From positions 1 through 15,930 of the forward strand of contig CAZXPG010000047.1 in the NCBI GenBank assembly GCA_964643145.1: DNA of 15,930 nucleotides, in the 5' to 3' direction. Positions within the stretch are counted from its first letter, which is position 1, and every line of letters starts with the position of its first letter. Below the pieces are notes generated by a model. The model was not told the DNA's origin. It was given only the letters and a program-made list of their open reading frames with translations, and did not search any database. This DNA comes from CAZXPG01 sp964643145. Lineage in GTDB: Bacteria; Pseudomonadota; Alphaproteobacteria; Rickettsiales; Arcanibacteraceae. The translations under genes were made by a program, and so were the position numbers. Positions 6,210 through 12,002 of this stretch are shown here, piece by piece.

Positions 6210-6562
6210 AAAACGAAAAATTGTATTTGATACATATTATTGAAGCAATAAATACCATCTATGAGTATACGCAAGGTAATAAAGAAGATTTTTTTGCATC
6301 CCCTATAGTGCGTGATGCAGTATTAAAGCATTTGCAGAATTTATCAGAATCAACTCAACACATATCACGTGAAAGTCAATCCTTACAGCCACATATTGAA
6401 TGGCGTAAGATTAGAGCATTTCGTAATGTTCTGGTACATGATTATCTTGGCAATACTAATTATGAACTTATATGGAATGTTATTGCCAATGAGTTGCCAC
6501 TCTTAAAAGAGGCAGTACAAAGGATTCTAGAAGTAAAGGACAACAATGACTCATCAATTTGA
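6206..6562 (+). CDS. hepT: HepT-type HEPN ribonuclease toxin (DUF86)
   Basis: This 118-residue helical protein carries the HEPN catalytic motif RX4HXY as Arg73-NVLV-His78-Asp-Tyr80, placed after WRKIRAF as in DUF86/HepT proteins. Characterised HepT toxins cleave RNA through the Arg/His pair, and Tyr80 would be the AMPylation site used by MntA. The gene starts within the end of mntA. Its last 17 nt (6546-6562) overlap the start of lpd in another frame, and AAAGGA at 6535-6540, inside hepT, is the lpd ribosome binding site. Sampled line 6241-6300 is 30% GC. All visible catalytic residues are intact, so it appears functional. That implies RNase activity could affect the metabolic operon around it. 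Confidence 0.88.
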   Translation: MKNEKLYLIHIIEAINTIYEYTQGNKEDFFASPIVRDAVLKHLQNLSESTQHISRESQSLQPHIEWRKIRAFRNVLVHDYLGNTNYELIWNVIANELPLLKEAVQRILEVKDNNDSSI

Positions 6563-7940
6563 TCTCGTAGTAATCGGTGGTGGCCCTGGTGGCTATGTGG
6601 CGGCAATTCGTGCGGCGCAGCTGGGGTTGAAAACCGCGCTGGTGGAAAAAGAACATCTGGGCGGCATTTGCCTGAACTGGGGGTGTATTCCAACCAAGGC
6701 GCTGCTGCGTTCTTCCGAAGTGCATCACCTGATACAGCACGCCGATCAGTTTGGTTTCACCGTGAAAGATGTGCAGTTTGACATCAAGAAAATTGTTGAA
6801 CGTTCACGCAAAGTAGCGGCACAGCTTTCCGGCGGTATTAAGGGGCTGCTGAAAAAAAACAAAGTCACAGTGTTTGATGGGGCAGGGAAGCTGCTGGGGA
6901 AAGGCAAAATTTCGGTTGAAAAAGACGGCACAAAAACCGAACTTGCTGCCAAGCATATTATCATTGCCACCGGCGCACGTGCACGCGCATTGCCGGGCCT
7001 GGAGGCTGACGGTACGCTGGTATGGACTTATAAAGAAGCCATGGTGCCCGATCATTTGCCAAAATCACTGCTGGTGGTGGGTTCTGGGGCGATCGGTATG
7101 GAATTTGCCAGCTTCTATCATAATATGGGGGTGAAGGTCACCGTGGTTGAAGTGGTGGATCGTATCCTGCCTGCTGAAGATGAGGAAATCTCCCAGTTTG
7201 CCAAGAAAAGTTTCGAGAAACAGGGGATTACCATTAAAACCGGCACGGTAGTTAAAGCACTGAATAAGGCCAAAGATAATGTCACGGTGGTGCTAGATAG
7301 TGCTGGGAAGCCTTCAGAAATAACCGTTGACCGGGTGATTATGGCGGTAGGTATTGTCGCCAATACGGAAAATATTGGTCTGGAAAACACAAAAGTTGTG
7401 CTTGATCGTGGCCATATCGTGACCAATGGCTATTTAGAAACGGCAGAGCCGGGCGTGTATGCGATTGGCGATGTTACACAAGGCCCCTGGCTTGCCCATA
7501 AAGCCAGCCATGAAGGGGTAATTTGCGTGGAAAAAATTGCCGGTCAAAAGGATGTACACCCAATAAAACGCGAAAATATTCCAGGTTGCACCTATTGCAT
7601 GCCGCAAGTGGCAAGTGTGGGTCTATCCGAGAAAAAAGCAAAAGACGCAGGCTATACGGTGAAAGTAGGGCGTTTTCCCTTTATTGGCAATGGTAAAGCC
7701 ATTGCGCTGGGTGAGCCGGAAGGGCTGGTTAAAACCGTGTTCGATGCCAAGACTGGCGAGCTTCTGGGGGCGCATATGATTGGCGCGGAAGTGACAGAAA
7801 TGATCCAGGGTTATGTGGTAGCGAAAACCATGGAAGGCACGGAACTTGATATTATGCATACTATCTTCCCGCATCCAACCCTCTCAGAAATGATGCATGA
7901 ATCGGTGCTGGATGCCTACGGTAAGGCGATTCATATGTGA
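6546..7940 (+). CDS. lpd: Dihydrolipoyl dehydrogenase (E3)
   Basis: E3 reoxidises the dihydrolipoyl arm of E2 and reduces NAD+. The 464-residue protein has the normal length. The FAD-binding Rossmann motif GGGPGG is at 11-16, the redox-active disulfide is Cys42-LNWG-Cys47 (GGICLNWGCIPTK), and the NAD-binding motif GSGAIGMEFASFY is mid-protein. The second FAD motif is AIGDVT, and the dimer-interface catalytic pair His443/Glu448 lies in FPHPTLSE. The ATG at 6546 follows AAAGGA (6535-6540) and gives the typical THQFDLVVIGGGPGG start. Translation begins inside hepT, so expression is probably coupled to the upstream toxin-antitoxin genes. It is the last gene of the operon and is followed after 5 bp by a repeat hairpin that may end the transcript. 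Confidence 0.96.
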   Translation: MTHQFDLVVIGGGPGGYVAAIRAAQLGLKTALVEKEHLGGICLNWGCIPTKALLRSSEVHHLIQHADQFGFTVKDVQFDIKKIVERSRKVAAQLSGGIKGLLKKNKVTVFDGAGKLLGKGKISVEKDGTKTELAAKHIIIATGARARALPGLEADGTLVWTYKEAMVPDHLPKSLLVVGSGAIGMEFASFYHNMGVKVTVVEVVDRILPAEDEEISQFAKKSFEKQGITIKTGTVVKALNKAKDNVTVVLDSAGKPSEITVDRVIMAVGIVANTENIGLENTKVVLDRGHIVTNGYLETAEPGVYAIGDVTQGPWLAHKASHEGVICVEKIAGQKDVHPIKRENIPGCTYCMPQVASVGLSEKKAKDAGYTVKVGRFPFIGNGKAIALGEPEGLVKTVFDAKTGELLGAHMIGAEVTEMIQGYVVAKTMEGTELDIMHTIFPHPTLSEMMHESVLDAYGKAIHM

Positions 7941-7945
7941 TTGGA

Positions 7946-8025
7946 TAACCTCAGTTTTGGATAAGCTTTGCTTATCCAAAACTGGCATGTTACTCTAAAA
8001 TAATGTCAACAAGCGGCTTTTGCAT
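7946..8025. repeat. Left-end fragment of the TAACCTCAG repeat element after lpd
   Basis: TAACCTCAG starts at 7946 and a perfect hairpin follows: CAGTTTTGGATAAGC (7951-7966 region) pairs with GCTTATCCAAAACTG (7970-7984). The next bases, GGCATG...AATAATGTCAA...GCGGCTTTTGCA, align with the left end of the complete element at 11587 as far as about 8025. No right end follows, so the copy is truncated. It sits between the convergent lpd and methyltransferase genes, where its stem could work as a bidirectional terminator. Confidence 0.75.
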
Positions 8026-8052
8026 TCGATTCTTGATATTTTCTGACTGTTA

Positions 8053-8835
8053 TCATACTACCGTCCTCGCTACTGTCAGAATATTCAGGCTCTTATCCTC
8101 CATAAATTCATTGCCATAAAGGTCGTATTGATGGAGAATTTCAAAAGCATTCTTCGCTAGCATTTCCTTTAACTCATCAGCCGTATAAATCTGTAAGCTA
8201 AAGCTATTGGTGTAAGTCTCTGGATCTTGCCCATCTTTCATGATAGCGTAATGGTCATGCGATGTGAGGAGTCTATTTTCTCTATCAACTTCTGAATGTT
8301 GCTGATTGCGAATTTTGGCACCATTTTTAGTGGTGTGGATATCCATTGTAAAGCTGTCAATAATATCGTCCGTGATGGCACCTAAGTTAAAAATATCAAA
8401 AATATAGATGCCGCCATCGTTTAGGTTGCCATGAATATTCCGTAGTGTTTTTATAAAATCTGCTTTTAATACGTGGCCGATAGCGTTGAACATGGTAATG
8501 ACTGCATCGAACTTTCCAACGTGCAGATTACGCATGTCACCATCAATAAAGGTAATGTCAAGATTCTGCGCTTTAGCTGTCTTGCGTGCTTGTTCAAGTA
8601 ATGCTGGGGAGAAATCCGAGCCCGTTACTTTATATCCACGCTCGGTTAGATAAAACACCTGCGATCCTGTGCCGCAGGTCATATCCAATACGGTGTTAAC
8701 ATTCTGCTCTTTGAGTAAGCGCTCAATAACCGCATTTTTTGCATCCGTTTCTTCAGACACATTATGCGCGTCAAAATATTCCGGCATTTGCTGGTATTCG
8801 AGAGGTAAGCCAAGATTGGTTATTTTATTACTCAT
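8053..8835 (-). CDS. Class I SAM-dependent methyltransferase
   Basis: The 260-residue product has a methyltransferase fold. Motif I is VLDMTCGTGSQ (about 49-59), followed by the acidic end of strand beta-2 in VTGSDFSPALLEQARK and by FIDGDMRNL and FDAVITMFNAIGHV for motifs II-IV. The substrate cannot be told from sequence. GGAGGTGGAG just upstream, inside the preceding gene, supports the ATG at 8835. The start overlaps the stop of the ABM-family gene by 4 nt (ATGA), so it is the last gene of a tightly coupled minus-strand operon. Sampled line 8401-8460 is 35% GC, below the core genes. The operon context with an exporter suggests small-molecule modification, but this is inference. Confidence 0.87.
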   Translation of the reverse strand: MSNKITNLGLPLEYQQMPEYFDAHNVSEETDAKNAVIERLLKEQNVNTVLDMTCGTGSQVFYLTERGYKVTGSDFSPALLEQARKTAKAQNLDITFIDGDMRNLHVGKFDAVITMFNAIGHVLKADFIKTLRNIHGNLNDGGIYIFDIFNLGAITDDIIDSFTMDIHTTKNGAKIRNQQHSEVDRENRLLTSHDHYAIMKDGQDPETYTNSFSLQIYTADELKEMLAKNAFEILHQYDLYGNEFMEDKSLNILTVARTVV

Positions 8836-9137
8836 TCTCCACCTCCAAAATCCACCATTGTATAATGCTCCACAACTGGAAAGGGATCATAAAAATGATG
8901 GAGTAATTTTTTCCATTCCTGATATTCAGGTGATTGTCTAAAACCAATCGTGTGATCCTCAAGTGTTTGCCATTTTACCAGAAGTATATAACGATTTTCC
9001 CGCTCAATACATTTGTGTAATTCATGCCAGATATAGCCGTTCATAGAGCTAATAATCTTTTGCGCTTTGGCAAAAGCTTGTTCAAACTCCACTGTTTTTG
9101 CTGGAATTATGTCTAATATTGCTGTTTCTAGAATCAT
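8832..9137 (-). CDS. Antibiotic biosynthesis monooxygenase (ABM) family protein
   Basis: This 101-residue protein has the ferredoxin-like ABM pattern. A first strand ETAILDIIPAKTVEFEQAFAKAQKII is followed by GYIWHELHKCIERENRYILLVKWQTLEDHTIGFRQSPEYQEWKKLLHHFYDPFPVVEHY, where the R-Y-x-L-L-V-x-W strand, the H-x-x-x-F-R-x-S-x-x-Y helix and the final EHY strand are characteristic. Family members include quinol and polyketide monooxygenases, haem-degrading enzymes and many proteins of unknown role, so a specific reaction cannot be assigned. GGAGGT upstream supports the ATG at 9137. It overlaps both neighbours by ATGA junctions (9134-9137 and 8832-8835). Confidence 0.8.
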   Translation of the reverse strand: MILETAILDIIPAKTVEFEQAFAKAQKIISSMNGYIWHELHKCIERENRYILLVKWQTLEDHTIGFRQSPEYQEWKKLLHHFYDPFPVVEHYTMVDFGGGE

Positions 9138-9661
9138 TCTTCTACCTCCGGTAGGAATCCACCCACTTGCAACTTCTTCAACAATTCTTTTACCGATTCA
9201 CTTATCGTTTTCCCCGCCGTATCAATTACGATGCGTGGCACGTCCCATGGTTCATAGGAGCGGTCGGATACCTCTTTCCAGGAAGGGAGTTTATGGTTTT
9301 CTATATCAGGCTTTCTGGTCTCCACACGTTTTTGATGCTCCGTTTTATCAGAGCAGATTATTTCTATGTCACATAAATCTGATTTGGCGTCTTTAGCGAC
9401 CTGCCTCCACGCATTTCGTGTTATGGCGATAGAATTGACAGAATCAGCAACGACAATATTTCCCAATAGCAAGTTTTCCTTTGCCAGCGCATAGCAGGCC
9501 AAGTATCCAGAATCCATGGCATCATCTGTCTCAAGCATCGAGTTTTTGATGGCTTGTTCCACACTATCCACGCGCAGGTAAGTAGCTGCTATCGTACGCG
9601 CAAGCTCTTTTGCTGTGGTGCTTTTGCCAACTCCGGGTAACCCGGAAAAAATAATCAGCAT
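9134..9661 (-). CDS. P-loop AAA-type ATPase / small-molecule kinase-like protein
   Basis: The 175-residue product begins MLIIFSGLPGVGKSTTAKELA with a Walker A loop (GLPGVGKST, 7-15). RVDSVEQAIK follows, then VVADSVNSIAITRNAWR and ICSDKTEHQKRVETR, a layout seen in small kinases related to adenylylsulfate or chloramphenicol kinases and zeta-toxin-like folds. The EVSDRSYEPWDVPRIVIDTA end is typical of the bacterial AAA-family ATPase group with this start. The substrate is unknown. The last residues, QVGGFLPEVEE, are odd: they copy the C-terminus of the ABC transporter next door, and the DNA repeats too (9144-9171 against 9691-9718). GCGGAGAA supports the ATG at 9661. It lies 22 nt after the transporter and overlaps the ABM-family gene by 4 nt. 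Confidence 0.82.
   Translation of the reverse strand: MLIIFSGLPGVGKSTTAKELARTIAATYLRVDSVEQAIKNSMLETDDAMDSGYLACYALAKENLLLGNIVVADSVNSIAITRNAWRQVAKDAKSDLCDIEIICSDKTEHQKRVETRKPDIENHKLPSWKEVSDRSYEPWDVPRIVIDTAGKTISESVKELLKKLQVGGFLPEVEE
9144..9171. repeat. Direct repeat copy 1, kinase-like gene 3' end
   Basis: Bases 9144-9171 match 9691-9718 at 26 of 28 positions, including an exact 20-bp block acctccggtaggaatccacc (plus strand). On the coding strand it encodes QVGGFLPEV and contains CCGGAGGT, the ribosome binding site of the following ABM-family gene. Confidence 0.8.
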
Positions 9662-9683
9662 ATTTTTTCTCCGCTATACAATT

Positions 9684-11450
9684 CTATTCCACCTCCGGTA
9701 GGAATCCACCTACCTGCATGTTCCACATATGGGCATAGTGGCCTTTTAATTTTAGTAACTCTTTGTGCGTTCCATCCTCAATAATATGCCCTTTATCAAA
9801 CACCAGAATCCTATCCATTTCGGAAAGGGTAGAAAGACGATGTGCAATAACAATGGTAGTGCGACCTTCCATTAGCTCGCGCAAGCCTTCTTGAATCTGT
9901 TTTTCAGTTACAGAATCAAGTGCAGATGTGGCTTCGTCCAATATCAGGAGTGGGGCATTCTTGAGTATTGCGCGGGCAATGGCGATACGTTGCCGCTGGC
10001 CACCGGAGAGTTTTATTCCACGCTCACCCACTAAGGAATCATATCCTTCTGGCAACATACTGATAAACTCATGGCAATGTGCTCGTTTTGATGCCTCAAT
10101 GACTTCCTCATCCGTTGCATCTAATCTGCCATAACGGATATTTTCCATAAGGCTGCGGTGAAACAGGCTGGTATCCTGCGGAATCATGGAAATCTGTTCA
10201 TGCAGGGAATCTTGGGTGACGTTGGCAATATCCTGTCCATCGATTAAAATCTGACCGGATTCAACATCGAAAAAGCGCAATATAAGATTCACAAAAGTGG
10301 TTTTACCGGAGCCGGAAAATCCGACAAGGCCAACTTTTGAGCCAGCTTCAATATCTACATGCTTATCTTCAAACAAGTTGTTATTGCGCTGATAGCGGAA
10401 GGTAACGTTATCAAAAGTGATCGCTCCTTTTTTAACAGTAAGTGGCTTTGCATCCTGGTTGTCTACCACATCATGGGGGGCAGTGATAATGGTAAGCGCC
10501 TGGGAACATTTGCCAAGTTCCTCAGCAAGTTGTACAAACTGGCTAGCAATACCCCACACATGCATAAAGATATTCATGGCAACAGTCATGATGAAGGCAA
10601 AGTCGCCAACCGTAATTTTTCCATGGGAATAAAGAGTTACCAATCCTCCTAACATAGAACTGATCAAAGCAATAAACGTCACGTCCCAACATATACGCAT
10701 TATCATGATGTAGCGTTGTACGGCACGGTCTTTGTTAACAGTATCTGTGACTGCATTGTTCAGCCGGTTATTCTCGTACCTGTTACGGGCAAATAGCCGC
10801 ATGTTAACCAGATTGGTAACGGCATCAACGATATTACCGGAAAGCGTGGATTTGCTTTCAGAAAAGTCTTTTGAAAGTATTTTTGTCTTTTTGCTAAACC
10901 ACAGGCTAATACTGATAAAGGAAATAGCCCAAATGAACAAAATGGCTGAAAACAGAGGGTTCACACAATACATCGCCCCCAGAGCAATAAGGAAAGCGAA
11001 TATATTAGCCGCACCTTCATCAACCCGTGTGAACGCTGAAGCGGTACTTCCTGCCATGTCCATAATTTTGTTGGAAAGGCTACCTGCAAAATTATTCTGC
11101 ATATAGTTGTAAGAATGGCGGTTCAAATAGGAAAACATGCTATTGATAATATCCCGCCTTATGTTTGGGAAGAAGCGCATTTTCACCCAGTCAACCGCCC
11201 TGAAGTTGACGGCCATGGTTATCCATACCAGCACATAACCAATCACAGGAACCTTGATAGCATCCCATAAGGTTGTTTTATCGCCTTGGTAAGAGGCTAT
11301 CGTATCAATCACCATTTTGAGCAAATAGGGATTGAGAGAAGTTTGTATACCCCATAGCAACCCCGTTACAAAAAATATCACTGCCAACCATTTGTATGGT
11401 TTGATGAAGTGCCAGAAAAATGATAAGAGTCTCGGAGGTAGCTGTTCCAT
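9684..11450 (-). CDS. ABC transporter, fused permease and ATPase
   Basis: This 588-residue half-transporter would act as a dimeric exporter in the inner membrane. The N-terminal part (about 20-300) is an ABC type 1 transmembrane domain with hydrophobic segments near 22-36, 68-80, 149-185 and 255-300. The C-terminal ATPase has Walker A GFSGSGKT (377-384), the Q-loop near MIPQDTSLF (422-430), signature LSGGQ (481-485), Walker B LLILDE (501-506) and the switch His537 in VIAHRLS. The substrate is not evident; the family covers lipid, peptide and drug exporters. The tail MWNMQVGGFLPE resembles normal tails of such exporters, so the same tail on the next gene probably came from here. It is first in a minus-strand operon. 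No strong Shine-Dalgarno precedes the ATG at 11450. Confidence 0.92.
   Translation of the reverse strand: MEQLPPRLLSFFWHFIKPYKWLAVIFFVTGLLWGIQTSLNPYLLKMVIDTIASYQGDKTTLWDAIKVPVIGYVLVWITMAVNFRAVDWVKMRFFPNIRRDIINSMFSYLNRHSYNYMQNNFAGSLSNKIMDMAGSTASAFTRVDEGAANIFAFLIALGAMYCVNPLFSAILFIWAISFISISLWFSKKTKILSKDFSESKSTLSGNIVDAVTNLVNMRLFARNRYENNRLNNAVTDTVNKDRAVQRYIMIMRICWDVTFIALISSMLGGLVTLYSHGKITVGDFAFIMTVAMNIFMHVWGIASQFVQLAEELGKCSQALTIITAPHDVVDNQDAKPLTVKKGAITFDNVTFRYQRNNNLFEDKHVDIEAGSKVGLVGFSGSGKTTFVNLILRFFDVESGQILIDGQDIANVTQDSLHEQISMIPQDTSLFHRSLMENIRYGRLDATDEEVIEASKRAHCHEFISMLPEGYDSLVGERGIKLSGGQRQRIAIARAILKNAPLLILDEATSALDSVTEKQIQEGLRELMEGRTTIVIAHRLSTLSEMDRILVFDKGHIIEDGTHKELLKLKGHYAHMWNMQVGGFLPEVE
9691..9718. 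repeat. Direct repeat copy 2, ABC transporter 3' end
   Basis: This is the partner of 9144-9171 (26 of 28 identical). It encodes the last residues of the transporter. The same minus-strand GGAGGT is present here, but the next gene starts further down and uses GCGGAGAA, so this copy is probably the source. Confidence 0.8.
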
Positions 11451-11482
11451 ATTATCTTGTCCAGTAAATACGCAAAAGGATG

Positions 11483-11523
11483 AAATAGCCCAAAACCACC
11501 TGAAGTGTGGTTTTGGGCTATTT
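11483..11523. terminator. Perfect 17-bp hairpin upstream of the ABC transporter
   Basis: AAATAGCCCAAAACCAC (11483-11499) pairs without mismatch with GTGGTTTTGGGCTATTT (11507-11523) around a 7-nt loop. The GC block with flanking A/T runs looks like a bidirectional intrinsic terminator. It lies 33 bp before the transporter start, so on the minus strand it would be in that gene's leader, where it could act as an attenuator or shield against upstream transcription. Confidence 0.5.
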
Positions 11524-11541
11524 GTTATTTTGGCGTTCCTG

Positions 11542-11586
11542 CTTATGTATCTAAAGACATCTATTATATATATTTAGATACATAAG
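11542..11586 (-). promoter_or_regulatory. Inverted repeat around a TATAAT box, possible promoter/operator of the ABC operon
   Basis: CTTATGTATCTAAA (11542-11555) and TTTAGATACATAAG (11573-11586) are perfect 14-bp inverted arms. The 17-bp spacer holds ATTATA at 11563-11568, which is a consensus TATAAT on the minus strand, pointing at the ABC operon. A weak -35 (TTACTT, 11584-11589) lies 15 bp away. A -10 box framed by a long dyad suggests repressor control, but a hairpin or element remnant is also possible. The dyad abuts the repeat element that begins at 11587. Confidence 0.35.
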
Positions 11587-11830
11587 TAACCTCAGTTTTG
11601 GATAAGCACGGCTTTCCAAAACTGGCATGATATTGAAAAATAATATCAAAAAGCGTCGTTTTTGCCATTATTTTAAATTAATAATAACGTTAATTCTATG
11701 ATATGAAGCCAAAGGCTTCCTATCATAGTGTAATAATATACTCAAAATAATGGTTCAAGCCGCCTTGAATCATTATTTTTCAAATAGTTGACAGTTTTGG
11801 ATAAGCGTAGCTTATCCAAAACTGAGGTTA
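11587..11830. mobile_element. Complete MITE-like element with hairpin ends, TAACCTCAG family
   Basis: The element is 244 bp, begins TAACCTCAG and ends CTGAGGTTA, so it is bounded by TA on both sides. TA is the target duplicated by IS630/Tc1-mariner transposases. The inverted ends (about 39 bp) are each a hairpin: an imperfect stem at the left (11593-11624) and a perfect 15-bp stem with a GTA loop at the right (11792-11824). Inside lie stems at 11696-11728 (GAAGCC/GGCTTC extended by CTATGATA/TATCATAG) and 11744-11779 (16 bp with one G-T pair). CCATTATTTT near 11666-11675 could instead pair with AAAATAATGG (11744-11753), giving an alternative fold. No ORF is present, so any movement would need a transposase from elsewhere. 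Confidence 0.75.
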
Positions 11831-11891
11831 AGTACACTGCGGTTTTTTAGCAAAGTGACTCCGGCGCACTCGTCTCACCAGAACCCACGTT

Positions 11892-11921
11892 TTGACAGAG
11901 GTCTAGTGTTATGGCTTTACT
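11892..11921 (+). promoter_or_regulatory. Possible sigma-70 promoter of uvrA
   Basis: TTGACA (11892-11897), a consensus -35, is followed after 18 bp by TTTACT (11916-11921), a 4-of-6 match to the -10 box. It lies about 80 bp before the uvrA start and downstream of the repeat element. This is the best candidate in 11831-12002. Confidence 0.4.
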
Positions 11922-12002
11922 AGTTGGAAGAAATTTATTACACTGTTCCTCTTTCTTTTTAATAATATGTGCCTGTCTGTATAGGTATGGCTGGAAGGAA
12001 TT

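Noticed and set aside
11880..11900. GAAC-N7-TTGA in front of uvrA as a LexA (SOS) box
   Set aside because: Alphaproteobacterial LexA sites need GTTC or GAAC followed by N7 and GTTC. The second half here is TTGA, so only one half fits.
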